Assembly: GCA_029864095.1 (NCBI GenBank)
Contig: JAOTUB010000023.1
Span: forward strand, 1-37,527
Direction of reading: 5' to 3'
DNA from: Gammaproteobacteria bacterium
GTDB lineage: Bacteria > Pseudomonadota > Gammaproteobacteria > Steroidobacterales > Woeseiaceae
Length of the DNA stretch: 37,527 nucleotides
The position numbers and the translations under genes are program-made. Shown piece by piece: positions 18,035 through 26,367 of the stretch. The notes under the pieces were generated by a model. It did no database searches and was not told the origin of the DNA. It worked only from the letters and a program-made list of their open reading frames with translations. Position 1 is the stretch's first letter. Every line of letters begins with the position of its first letter.

Positions 18035-19195
18035 CTAACCTCGTGCCAATGCATCGACGATCGACAGCCGCATCGCCTTCAAGGCGGGAAATATTCCCGC
18101 GAGGACTCCGGCGCCAATCATCAGCGCGACGGCAAGCAAGACGATCTCGGTGGAGACCACAATGCCGCCAGGCACGAACATTGCCATCGCCGAACCGATC
18201 GCCAGTCCTGCCAGCCAGCCGAGCGCGACTCCCAGCAAGCCGCCCATGGCCATAATCAGGACCGATTCGGTCAAAACGATGCCGAGCACCGTGCCGTCCT
18301 TGAATCCCAGAGTCTTCAGCACTGCCAGTTCGGCGATGCGTTCGCGCACGGATTGGGACATCGTATTCCCCGCAACGAGGAGCAACGTGAAAAACACGGC
18401 ACCGAGAATCATGGTAACGATCAGCGCAATGTTGCCAAACTGCTTGGCGAAAGACGCCGCGAATGCGGCCTCGGTACTCGTCTCGGTTTCGTTGGGTGAG
18501 TTGGCAAACTGCAGGTCAATCGCATTTGCAACTTCGACCGGATCAGCGCCTTCAGCAAGTCGCAACGTGTACCAGCCGACAAAACCGTCACCGAAGGTGT
18601 TCGCCTCGGCGAAATAGTCATGACGAAACAACAACAAGGCGGTGCCGCCTTTTGGATCCGTCGTATCGAAGATCCCCTCGATATCGAACTCCCAGGTGCG
18701 GCCGCCTTCTTTACGCGTGAATATCGTCGACTGAATGGGAATCCGGTCACCCACCTTGAGCCCGTAGAGTTCAGCCAGATCCCTACCGATCACGGCGCCC
18801 GTGCGGTTGTTCTTCCACGCTTCCATTTGCTCTTCGGGCATGACGAATTCCGGGTATAGCGCGAAGTATTCATCGGGCACGACGGGAAACTGCGGGAACT
18901 GGTTCTTGGGGTCCTGGTAGAAGCCGCCGAACCAGGATTGTTGCGACACGACCGCGACGCCCGGAATCTGCGCGATCTTATTCTTGTGGCTGAGCGGCAG
19001 AAAGTTGATAAGCGACACTTTATCAATAACGACCAGCCGCACCGCGCCGGTCATCGCACCGCCTCCGCTCATGGCCTGGCCCAGCGCATTGAGCAACGCG
19101 AACAACAAAAATGCAACAAGCACGGACAAAATCGTCAGCGACGTGCGGATCTTCTTGCGCCAGACGTTCCTCCAGATCAACCCGAAATATTTCAC
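18035..19195 (-). CDS. ABC transporter permease, FtsX/MacB-like (first permease)
   Basis: The 386-aa protein has one N-terminal TM helix (about residues 18-40), a MacB-type periplasmic domain and three C-terminal TM helices. These include VRERIAELAVLKTLGFKDGTVLGIVLTE and end AGIFPALKAMRLSIVDALARG, the standard FtsX block. Its ATG overlaps the ATPase stop by 4 bp (ATGA-type coupling). Two distinct permeases encoded side by side imply a heterodimer, unlike the single fused MacB of enterobacteria. Confidence 0.91.
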   Translation of the reverse strand: MKYFGLIWRNVWRKKIRTSLTILSVLVAFLLFALLNALGQAMSGGGAMTGAVRLVVIDKVSLINFLPLSHKNKIAQIPGVAVVSQQSWFGGFYQDPKNQFPQFPVVPDEYFALYPEFVMPEEQMEAWKNNRTGAVIGRDLAELYGLKVGDRIPIQSTIFTRKEGGRTWEFDIEGIFDTTDPKGGTALLLFRHDYFAEANTFGDGFVGWYTLRLAEGADPVEVANAIDLQFANSPNETETSTEAAFAASFAKQFGNIALIVTMILGAVFFTLLLVAGNTMSQSVRERIAELAVLKTLGFKDGTVLGIVLTESVLIMAMGGLLGVALGWLAGLAIGSAMAMFVPGGIVVSTEIVLLAVALMIGAGVLAGIFPALKAMRLSIVDALARG

Positions 19196-19881
19196 GCTGC
19201 CGCCCTCGACTCGAGCTTTCCTTTGTCGACGTGCAGCGTTCGCGATGCATACTCGGCAGCCTGAGGATCATGCGTCACCATGACAATGGTCTTGCCATGC
19301 TCACGGTTCAGGATTTGCAACAGTTTGAGTATTTCCTCGGCCGTCTCACGATCGAGGTCGCCGGTCGGCTCGTCGCAGAGCAGCAGCGTCGGGTCTGAAA
19401 CGACCGCGCGTGCGATCGCGACGCGCTGTTCCTCACCGCCGGACAGCTCGCGCGGCCGATGCTTGGCACGATCACTCAGTCCAACGATATCGAGTGCAAT
19501 TGCCGCGCGCTCCGCGCGCTCTTTGCCACTGAAGTTCGTCAGCAGGAGCGGCAGCTCGACATTCTTTTGTGCCGTCAGCACGGGCAGCAGGTTGTAGAAC
19601 TGGAACACGAAGCCGACATGGGTCGAGCGCCATTTGGACAATTGATTATTCGACATCGATGACAGCTCGGCGCCGCCGACCGTGACCGTGCCGCCTGTAG
19701 GCTTGTCGAGACCCCCGAGCAGATTCAACAGCGTCGTCTTGCCCGACCCCGATGGCCCCATGATGGCGAGAAAGTCACCATTGGGAATCATCAGGTCGAG
19801 CTCGTGCAACACCTCGACCCGCTCTTTGCCTTTTTGATAGACGCGGCTGACACCTTTTAGTCTTGCCAGTGCTTCGCTCAT
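19192..19881 (-). CDS. ABC transporter ATP-binding protein, MacB/LolD type
   Basis: A 229-aa cytoplasmic ATPase with Walker [10 protein letters not shown] (residues 42-50), Q-loop in [15 protein letters not shown], signature [14 protein letters not shown], Walker B LLLCDEP followed by TGDLD, and the switch His in MVTHD. The length and the FQFYNLLP motif place it in the LolD/MacB/FtsE group, which drives FtsX-type permeases. It lies 14 bp after the adaptor gene and overlaps the next permease gene by 4 bp, so all are one operon. Confidence 0.94.
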   Translation of the reverse strand: MSEALARLKGVSRVYQKGKERVEVLHELDLMIPNGDFLAIMGPSGSGKTTLLNLLGGLDKPTGGTVTVGGAELSSMSNNQLSKWRSTHVGFVFQFYNLLPVLTAQKNVELPLLLTNFSGKERAERAAIALDIVGLSDRAKHRPRELSGGEEQRVAIARAVVSDPTLLLCDEPTGDLDRETAEEILKLLQILNREHGKTIVMVTHDPQAAEYASRTLHVDKGKLESRAAA

Positions 19882-19895
19882 GATGTTGTCTCTTC

Positions 19896-21125
19896 TTATT
19901 CTGTTCTGACTTCTTGACCGGCACGGAGTGCGGCCTCTGACGATCGTACTACTGTATCACCTGCCGCGAGACCATTAGCAACGAGTACGCGCTCGCGGTC
20001 GCGGGAACCGCCAACAGTCACGCCGCGCCGTTCGACCAGGTTGTTCTTCACGCGCCAGACGAAATCGCCGTCTGCGTCACGCTGCAGCGCTTCTTGCGCA
20101 ATCATGACGCCCTGAACTTGTTGCCCGGCCTGGGCCGGCGCCTCGGCGCCAAGGAAAGCGACCTTCGCTCCCATGTCACGCAGCACGCGCTCGTCACGCT
20201 CGAGAAAACCGATGCGCACGCGCACCGTCGCTTTCTGCCGATCCGCCGTCGGCACGATCGCGATAACCTCGGCCGGAATCTGCCAGTCCGGATACGCGTC
20301 GAGAGTCGCGCTGACCCGTTGGCCCGCGACAACCCTTTGTATGTATGCTTCGTTGACATCGACCTCGATCTCGAGCGAGTCCATATCGACGATCGTGCAG
20401 ATACCGGTGCGTGTGAAGCCACCGCCGGCGGATACTGGCGAGATCATCTCGCCGGGCTGCGCGTTCTTCGACACGACCATGCCACCGAATGGCGCCCGGA
20501 TCGTCATGTTGTCGAGGGCATCCTGGGCAAGGGCACGATTGCTCTCGGCAACCTTGACGTTCTCGCGACCTGTTTCCAGGCGCGCCGCCAGCGAATCGAA
20601 GTTCGCTTCGGCGGCATCGAGGCTCGAGACGCTCGTCAGCTGACGTGCCGCCAGGTCGCGCGCGCGATCACGCTCGAGGCGCGCGGCTCTGAGCTGCGCC
20701 TCTATCTCAACGAGTGCGGCTCGAGCAGCGACGACCTGAGCATTTGCCAGATCGAACTGCGCCCGCTGGGTTGCGGCGTCAAGACGAGCGACGATCTGAT
20801 CTTTCTCGACGCGCATGCCCTCCTCGACCAGTATTTCCTCGACTTTTCCGGTCAGCTTCGAGGACACGGTCGCCTCTCGACGCGCGACGACATAACCCGA
20901 TGCATCGAGCACGCTGCTTGCCGCCCCGATGCTCGGTGGCTGGCGCGCCGTGTCGATCTCCACAAGCACGCTGCCCGCTGCAGGCCGCAGCAAAAACCAC
21001 CAGGCGACGAACAGGACGATCAGCGTTGCTGGCACGAGCAACCACAGGCGGCCGGAGCCGCCGGCGCGTGTTGCGGCCTCGCGATCGATCTTCAGCGCCC
21101 TTATGCGTTCCGAAGCATCAGTCAT
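19896..21125 (-). CDS. MacA/HlyD-like membrane-fusion protein of the ABC pump
   Basis: This 409-aa adaptor is anchored by one N-terminal TM helix (about residues 28-46, WLLVPATLIVLFVAWWFLL), with no cleavable signal. The first lipoyl half (ATVSSKLTGKVEEILVEEGM, about 84-103) leads to a long alpha-hairpin coiled coil (about 115-200), and the second half is IRAPFGGMVVSKNAQPGEMI. A beta-barrel (VDVNEAYIQRVVAGQRV) and a membrane-proximal domain follow. It would link the ABC permease pair to an outer-membrane channel such as TolC, which is not in the window. It is the first gene of the adaptor-ATPase-permease-permease set, 41 bp downstream of the Lrp-like gene on the same strand. Confidence 0.92.
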   Translation of the reverse strand: MTDASERIRALKIDREAATRAGGSGRLWLLVPATLIVLFVAWWFLLRPAAGSVLVEIDTARQPPSIGAASSVLDASGYVVARREATVSSKLTGKVEEILVEEGMRVEKDQIVARLDAATQRAQFDLANAQVVAARAALVEIEAQLRAARLERDRARDLAARQLTSVSSLDAAEANFDSLAARLETGRENVKVAESNRALAQDALDNMTIRAPFGGMVVSKNAQPGEMISPVSAGGGFTRTGICTIVDMDSLEIEVDVNEAYIQRVVAGQRVSATLDAYPDWQIPAEVIAIVPTADRQKATVRVRIGFLERDERVLRDMGAKVAFLGAEAPAQAGQQVQGVMIAQEALQRDADGDFVWRVKNNLVERRGVTVGGSRDRERVLVANGLAAGDTVVRSSEAALRAGQEVRTE

Positions 21126-21166
21126 CGGCGCATCGTACCAAATCTATGTTCGTGCGCGGCGACGAC

Positions 21167-21634
21167 CTAGATCGGCAGGACGTTGGAGTGCTTGATGTCC
21201 GAGAGCACAATCGATGAGTTCACTTCCTGGATGCCGGGCAGCTGCGACAGCTTTTCGAAAAAAAACCGCTCATACGCTTTTATGTCCTCGGTCACGATCC
21301 GCAGCAGGTAGTCAACGTTGCCAAGAAGCACATAGCAATCCAGTACCTCCGGGTACTGGCTCACCGCTTCTGAAAATTCGGCCAGATTGCTGCGCCCGTG
21401 AGACGTAAGTTTGACGTGCGCAAACACCATCGTGTTGAGGCCGACCTTTTCGCGATCGATTTTGACAGGCTGTTCCTTGATGACGCCTTCGTCCCGCAGA
21501 CGCTGCATGCGGCGCCAACAGGCTGACTGCGACAAACCGATTTTCTCGCCGAGTTCGGCGGCATTGATGCCGGGTGCTCGCTGCAGCCAGCCGAGAATCC
21601 GGCGGTCCGTATTGTCGAGATCGATAGTTTGCAT
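21167..21634 (-). CDS. Lrp/AsnC family transcriptional regulator (probable regulator of the leucine/BCKDH operon)
   Basis: The 155-aa protein has an N-terminal winged HTH (DRRILGWLQRAPGINAAELG, then LSQSACWRRMQRL, about residues 10-47) and a C-terminal RAM/AsnC ligand-binding domain (GNVDYLLRIVTEDIKAYERF). Lrp proteins form octamer-like discs that wrap DNA and respond to amino acids. It is divergent from leucine dehydrogenase and BCKDH genes, matching the arrangement of BkdR in Pseudomonas, so control of branched-chain amino acid breakdown is likely. Its own start codon lies inside the first of three spaced inverted repeats, suggesting autoregulation. Downstream on the same strand is the ABC pump, which could receive read-through. 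Confidence 0.93.
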   Translation of the reverse strand: MQTIDLDNTDRRILGWLQRAPGINAAELGEKIGLSQSACWRRMQRLRDEGVIKEQPVKIDREKVGLNTMVFAHVKLTSHGRSNLAEFSEAVSQYPEVLDCYVLLGNVDYLLRIVTEDIKAYERFFFEKLSQLPGIQEVNSSIVLSDIKHSNVLPI

Positions 21635-21704
21635 TAATTATGCTCAATTTGTTTACTTCTCGCATAATCTATGCCTATTCTGATGGTCTGGCAAATGAAA
21701 TTGC
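21631..21704. promoter_or_regulatory. Three phased inverted repeats, putative Lrp-family binding array
   Basis: Three short inverted repeats lie between the divergent regulator and leucine dehydrogenase genes: GCATTAATTATGC (21631-21643), GCATAATCTATGC (21662-21674) and GCAAATGAAATTGC (21691-21704). Their centres are about 31 and 30 bp apart, close to three helical turns, so all face the same side of the DNA. This is what a wrapping Lrp-type oligomer needs. The first covers the regulator's start codon. Which protein binds is inference. Confidence 0.6.
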
Positions 21705-21768
21705 AATGTCTGTGCGGTTTCGGCGGTATATATTGTATTCCCCGATTATTGCGCGCGGAGCCAAGATC

Positions 21769-22839
21769 ATGGCCGTTTTCGACCACCCCGAATTCGATCA
21801 GCATGAGTCGCTACACTTCGTGCACGAACCGGACTCCGGCCTCAAAGCGATCATCGCGATTCACTCCACCGCTTTGGGCCCCGCGGCCGGAGGCTGCCGC
21901 CGCTGGCAATACGCCAACGACGCGGCTGCGCTGACCGACTCGCTGCGACTATCGCGCGGCATGACCTACAAGAACGCGATTGCCGGATTGAAATTTGGCG
22001 GTGGCAAATCCGTAATCCTGGCGGATGATGCGGCGCCAAAGTCTCCCGAGTTGTTTCGTGCATTCGGCCGCGCCGTCGAAGGATTGGGCGGACGTTACGT
22101 GACTGCTGAAGATGTTGGCTGCAGCGTCGATGACATGCGCTACGTCAAAGAAGAAACCAGACACGTATCGGGATTGCCGCAGAGTGGTCAAAGCGCGGGT
22201 GGCGACCCGTCCCCAATGACGGCGTTGGGCGTGTTTCATGGTATCCAGGCCGCGGCGAAGGCACGGCTCGGTGCGGAGTCGTTAAAAGGCCTGACTGTTG
22301 CGGTTCAGGGCGTGGGTCATGTTGGCCTGAATCTTTGCCGCCTGTTGCACGAGGCAGGGGCGAAACTCATCATTGCTGATGTCAATCGCGAGCACCTGCA
22401 GCAGGCGCGCGACGAACTTCCGGTTACCGAGGTTGCGCCGACCGAACTGCTTTACAGCGCTGTCGACGTGCTGGCGCCTTGCGCTTTGGGCAATATTTTT
22501 ACCTCGGTCACGATTCCGAAGTTGCGTGCTAAAGTTATCGCTGGCGCAGCCAACAATCAGCTCGCCACACCGGAAGACGGTGCGCGACTGGTTGAGCACG
22601 GCATTCTTTATGCGCCGGACTATGTCATCAATGCCGGCGGTATAATTAACGTCGCGCACGAATACTACGGCAATAGCTCAAAAGAACAGGTGCGCGCCGA
22701 CGTAATGCGTATTCCCGATCGGCTCGACGCAATTTTTGCGAAGGCGGAGGCGACCGGTCAGCCAACCAATGTCGTCGCGGACGAGTGGGCACGCCGCATC
22801 GTTGCCAGTGGCAGCAGCGAATCGGCCGTCGCCATATAG
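21769..22839 (+). CDS. ldh: Leucine dehydrogenase (Glu/Leu/Phe/Val dehydrogenase family)
   Basis: The 356-aa enzyme oxidatively deaminates leucine, valine and isoleucine with NAD to the branched-chain 2-keto acids. The catalytic region reads MTYKNAIAGLKFGGGKSVI with Lys68 and Lys80 at the positions used by Bacillus leucine dehydrogenase. The GGCRR substrate loop (about 41-45) and the Rossmann VQGVGHVGLNLC motif are present, and the length is typical. I start at the ATG at 21769, preceded by GGAG, because homology begins there; the frame is open further upstream but that DNA is regulatory. It lies 17 bp before the E1alpha gene, so the first two steps of branched-chain amino acid breakdown are co-transcribed. 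A phenylalanine or valine preference cannot be excluded. Confidence 0.92.
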   Translation: MAVFDHPEFDQHESLHFVHEPDSGLKAIIAIHSTALGPAAGGCRRWQYANDAAALTDSLRLSRGMTYKNAIAGLKFGGGKSVILADDAAPKSPELFRAFGRAVEGLGGRYVTAEDVGCSVDDMRYVKEETRHVSGLPQSGQSAGGDPSPMTALGVFHGIQAAAKARLGAESLKGLTVAVQGVGHVGLNLCRLLHEAGAKLIIADVNREHLQQARDELPVTEVAPTELLYSAVDVLAPCALGNIFTSVTIPKLRAKVIAGAANNQLATPEDGARLVEHGILYAPDYVINAGGIINVAHEYYGNSSKEQVRADVMRIPDRLDAIFAKAEATGQPTNVVADEWARRIVASGSSESAVAI

Positions 22840-22856
22840 GCAGGAAAAGACAGGCA

Positions 22857-24113
22857 ATGGCAAATCACTCGAGACTCCACATACCCAGGCCGTCAGCGAG
22901 ACCCGGCGACGAGCCGGACTTCAGTTACCTGAGTCTCTCCCCGGCCGGCGCCGTGGACAAGCCGCCGATCAATGCGCGGACGCGTGACATCGAGTACCTC
23001 AGTAACGACCTCGTTCGAGTACTGGATGACGATCACACGGCAAAGGGCCCGTGGAATCCCGGTCTCGACGTCGACAAATTGCAGGTCGCGCTGCGCTGGA
23101 TGCTGCTCAATCGGGCACTGGACAAGCGCATGTGGCAGATCCAGCGCCAGGGCCGCATCTCTTTCTATATGGAGGCTACCGGAGAAGAAGCCGTATCCAT
23201 CGGTCAGGGCATGGCGCTGCGGCCCGCTGATATGTGCTTCCCATCGTATCGAAACCAGGGCCTGTACCTGTACCGTGGCGTGAAGCTCGTCGACATGATG
23301 TGTCAGTGCCTGTCGAACACGCGCGACATGTGCAAGGGCCGGCAGCTGCCGGTCTTGTATCACAGTAAAAAAGCCAACGTATTCTCGTTGTCCGGGAACC
23401 TCGGCACGCAGTATCCGCACGCCGTCGGTTGGGCTATGGCGTCGGCGATCAAGGGAGAAGATCACATCGCGGCGTCCTGGGTCGGCGACGGCGCAACTGC
23501 CGAGGCCGACTTCCATCATGCGATCACCTTCGCGGCGGTATATCAGGCACCGGTCATCCTCAATATCGTCAACAACCAGTGGGCTATCTCGACGTTCCAG
23601 GGATTCGCCGGCGGCGAGCGTCGGCCGTTCGCGGCACGCGGGCTGGGACTGGGAATTCCGGGCATTCGTGTCGATGGCAACGACCTCCTGGCGATCTATG
23701 CAACAACACTTTGGGCAGCGGATCGCGCGCGCCGCGGCGGCGGCCCGACTCTGATCGAGCTTGTTACCTATCGTGGCGGCGCGCACTCGACCAGTGACGA
23801 TCCATCGAAGTACCGGCCCAAAGACGAATGGGCAGCCTTTCCTCTTGGCGACCCAATTGGCCGGCTCAAACATCATTTGATAGCCGAAGGCTACTGGTCG
23901 GAGGAGAAGCACGAAGCGCTCGAGGAGGAACTCAAAGCCGAAGTGCTCAGCGCCTGGAAAGAAGCACAACAGTACGGCACGATGACCGAAGGCCCGTTCC
24001 TCGATCCGTCCACGATGTTCGACGACGTCTACGCTGAAACTCCTGTGCATCTCGAGTCGCAACGACGGCGCATGATCGAAGTGGAGGGATCGGGCGGGGG
24101 AGGCACTCCGTAG
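22857..24113 (+). CDS. bkdA1: Branched-chain 2-oxoacid dehydrogenase E1 component, alpha subunit
   Basis: The 418-aa subunit binds thiamine diphosphate: GDGA at 210-213 and NN at 239-240 form the usual GDG...NN motif. The phosphorylation-loop-like RGGAHSTSDDPSKYR (about 306-320) is typical of BCKDH E1alpha rather than pyruvate dehydrogenase. An N-terminal extension (about residues 1-65), as in Pseudomonas BkdA1, is present. With E1beta it decarboxylates keto acids of Leu, Ile and Val and acylates the lipoyl group of E2. The ATG at 22857 follows AGGAAAAG. Its stop (TAG) shares one base with the GTG start of E1beta, implying coupled translation. Confidence 0.94.
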   Translation: MANHSRLHIPRPSARPGDEPDFSYLSLSPAGAVDKPPINARTRDIEYLSNDLVRVLDDDHTAKGPWNPGLDVDKLQVALRWMLLNRALDKRMWQIQRQGRISFYMEATGEEAVSIGQGMALRPADMCFPSYRNQGLYLYRGVKLVDMMCQCLSNTRDMCKGRQLPVLYHSKKANVFSLSGNLGTQYPHAVGWAMASAIKGEDHIAASWVGDGATAEADFHHAITFAAVYQAPVILNIVNNQWAISTFQGFAGGERRPFAARGLGLGIPGIRVDGNDLLAIYATTLWAADRARRGGGPTLIELVTYRGGAHSTSDDPSKYRPKDEWAAFPLGDPIGRLKHHLIAEGYWSEEKHEALEEELKAEVLSAWKEAQQYGTMTEGPFLDPSTMFDDVYAETPVHLESQRRRMIEVEGSGGGGTP

Positions 24114-25129
24114 TGGCGCAGATGAACATGATAGAGGCGATCCGCTCGGGCCTCGACGTCATGGTGGACAAGGACCCTGCCGTGGTGCTGCTGGGCCAGG
24201 ACATCGGTTACTTCGGCGGCGTGTTCCGCTGCACCGACGGGCTGCAGCGCAAATATGGCGAACATCGCGTGATCGATGCGCCGATTTCCGAAGGCGGCAT
24301 CATCGGCACGGCGATCGGCATGGGCGTGAACGGGCTGCGCCCGGTACCCGAGATCCAGTTTGCCGATTACATCTATCCGGGTTTCGACCAGATCGTCAGC
24401 GAGCTCGCCCGCCTGCGTTACCGGTCATGCGGTGACTTCTTTTCACCCGTGACGATACGCACACCATGCGGTGGCGGCATTCGCGGCGGCCAGACGCACT
24501 CCCAGAGTCCCGAGGCAATATTTGCGCACGTCAGCGGCATCAAAACCGTCATGCCGTCGAATCCTTTCGACGCCAAAGGCCTGCTGATCAGTTCGATCGA
24601 AAGCGACGATCCGATAATTTTTTTCGAACCCAAGAGAATCTACAACGGGCCCTTCGACGGCGATCCTGAGAAGCCGGCCGTGTCGTGGGCGTCACACCCT
24701 AAAGGCGAAGTGCCCGAGGGACATTACACGGTGCCGATCGGCCAGGCCGAAGTCGTACAAAGCGGTGAAGAACTAACGATCGTCACATACGGCACGCTGG
24801 TACATGTCGCCCAGGCTGCAGCCAAGGCTTTGGGAGTAGACGCAGAGGTGATCGACGTACGATCGATTTCCCCACTCGACGTTGACACGCTGGCAACATC
24901 TGTCAACAAAACCGGACGCTGCATGATCGCGCATGAGGCGACGCGCTTCGGCGGCTTCGGCGCCGAACTTGCAGCACGAATCCAGAAGGAATGCTTCTAT
25001 AGCCTCGAAGCACCCATTGGCCGTATCGCCGGTTGGGACACACCGTATCCGCACGCGTTCGAGTGGCAATACTTTCCGGGCAAGAAGCGCATGATCGCCG
25101 GCATCAAGAGCATGATGGAGGTCGAGTGA
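24113..25129 (+). CDS. bkdA2: Branched-chain 2-oxoacid dehydrogenase E1 component, beta subunit
   Basis: The 338-aa subunit has the transketolase pyrimidine-binding domain (AIRSGLDVMVDKDPAVVLLGQDIGYFGG) with the invariant Glu of APISEGGIIGTAIGMG. A C-terminal transketolase domain follows (LTIVTYGTLVHVAQAAAKALG, then EATRFGGFGAELAARIQ). It pairs with E1alpha as an alpha2beta2 tetramer. The GTG at 24113 overlaps the E1alpha stop by one base and has GGAGG about ten bases upstream. An ATG three codons later is a possible alternative. Its stop overlaps the E2 start (GTGA). Confidence 0.94.
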   Translation: MAQMNMIEAIRSGLDVMVDKDPAVVLLGQDIGYFGGVFRCTDGLQRKYGEHRVIDAPISEGGIIGTAIGMGVNGLRPVPEIQFADYIYPGFDQIVSELARLRYRSCGDFFSPVTIRTPCGGGIRGGQTHSQSPEAIFAHVSGIKTVMPSNPFDAKGLLISSIESDDPIIFFEPKRIYNGPFDGDPEKPAVSWASHPKGEVPEGHYTVPIGQAEVVQSGEELTIVTYGTLVHVAQAAAKALGVDAEVIDVRSISPLDVDTLATSVNKTGRCMIAHEATRFGGFGAELAARIQKECFYSLEAPIGRIAGWDTPYPHAFEWQYFPGKKRMIAGIKSMMEVE

Positions 25130-26367
25130 GCGAGTACATCTTCAAGCTGCCGGACCTTGGCGAGGGAACCGTCGAATCCGAAATTGCTGAGTGGTTTATC
25201 AAGGTCGGCGACCACGTCGCCGAAGAAGATATCGTCGGCACGATGATGACCGACAAAGCGGCGGTCGAGTTATCGTCGCCCGTTTCAGGGACGGTCGTAA
25301 AGCTCGCTGGCGAACCCGGCGACATCGTCGCGGTCGGCGCGCCGCTCGTCGTTTATGAAACCGACACAGGCGATGTGCCAGCTACAGCATCAACTCCGGC
25401 GTCGGGAGCCGGCAATGGCAGCGACGGTCCGGCAGCGACGGTGGCTGCAAAAGCAAAAAGGCAAGCACCCGATCGTTCGCGCGTCATGACGTCGCCGGCT
25501 GTTCGACGCAAGGCAAAGGAAGCAGGTATCGACCTTGCGACCGTACCGGGCACGGGTCCGGGTGGCCGCGTGACACGCCAGGACTTCGAGGCATTCGTCG
25601 AAGCGGCAGGCGCGCCTGCCGCTACAGCCACGAAAGCGACGCCAATTGCGGCTCAAGCAGTGCCGGGCGGAGAAACAAAGGAAATCAAGGTCATCGGCCT
25701 GCGTCGCATCATCGCCGAGCGCATGGCAACGGCGACGCGCGAGGTTCCTCACTTCACCTACGTTGAAGAAATTGACATCACCGAGCTCGAGTCACTTCGC
25801 AGGCATTTAAACGACAAGAAGGCTGACAAATCCGAACGCCTGACGCTGCTGCCGTTTCTGGGCCTTGCCCTGATTCGCGCGCTACGCGAATTCCCGCAGT
25901 GCAATACGACATACGACAAGGATCGCAATGTCCTGATCCAGCATGGGCCCGTGCACCTTGGCATTGCCACGCAAACACCGGACGGTCTCAAAGTTCCTGT
26001 CGTCCACCATGCCGGGTCTCTGTCACTGGACAAACTGGGTCACGAAATTCGCCGCATCTCCGAAGCGGCGCGCACCAACCGCATCAAGAAAAACGAACTC
26101 TCTGGCTCGACGATCACGATCACTAGTCTGGGCAAACTCGGCGGCATCGTTTCCACACCGGTCATCAACATGCCTGAGGTCGGCATTATCGGAGTCAATC
26201 GGGCCGTGGAGCGTCCCGTCGTGATCGACGGCCAGGTTACCGTGCGCCTCATGATGAACCTGTCGTCATCGTTCGATCATCGTTTTGTCGATGGCTACGA
26301 TGCGGCCGCGATGATTCAGCTTATCAGGGAAATGCTGGAACACCCAGCGACTATCTTTCTGCCGTAA
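25126..26367 (+). CDS. bkdB: Branched-chain 2-oxoacid dehydrogenase E2 (dihydrolipoyl acyltransferase)
   Basis: The 413-aa E2 carries one lipoyl domain (residues 1-80) with Lys44 in MMTDKAAVE as the lipoylation site. An Ala/Pro-rich linker, a peripheral subunit-binding domain (SPAVRRKAKEAGIDLATVPG, about 123-142) and the catalytic CAT domain follow. The CAT domain ends with SFDHRFVDGYDA, where His and Asp form the active-site HxxxDG. Length and domain number match bacterial BCKDH E2. The GTG at 25126 gives the correct N-terminus SEYIFKLPDLGEG and has GGAGG upstream. No E3 gene follows, so a shared lipoamide dehydrogenase is needed. Its last 17 bp overlap the 3' end of the convergent minus-strand gene, with no terminator visible. 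Confidence 0.95.
   Translation: MSEYIFKLPDLGEGTVESEIAEWFIKVGDHVAEEDIVGTMMTDKAAVELSSPVSGTVVKLAGEPGDIVAVGAPLVVYETDTGDVPATASTPASGAGNGSDGPAATVAAKAKRQAPDRSRVMTSPAVRRKAKEAGIDLATVPGTGPGGRVTRQDFEAFVEAAGAPAATATKATPIAAQAVPGGETKEIKVIGLRRIIAERMATATREVPHFTYVEEIDITELESLRRHLNDKKADKSERLTLLPFLGLALIRALREFPQCNTTYDKDRNVLIQHGPVHLGIATQTPDGLKVPVVHHAGSLSLDKLGHEIRRISEAARTNRIKKNELSGSTITITSLGKLGGIVSTPVINMPEVGIIGVNRAVERPVVIDGQVTVRLMMNLSSSFDHRFVDGYDAAAMIQLIREMLEHPATIFLP

Noticed and set aside
20094..21170. Plus-strand open frame of 358 codons opposite the MacA-like adaptor
   Set aside because: The adaptor has full lipoyl and hairpin features; the opposite product is Arg/His/Asp-rich without pattern.
22893..24062. Long minus-strand open frame (389 codons) opposite BCKDH E1alpha
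   Set aside because: E1alpha is unmistakable on the plus strand; the opposite frame is an effect of GC-rich codon use.
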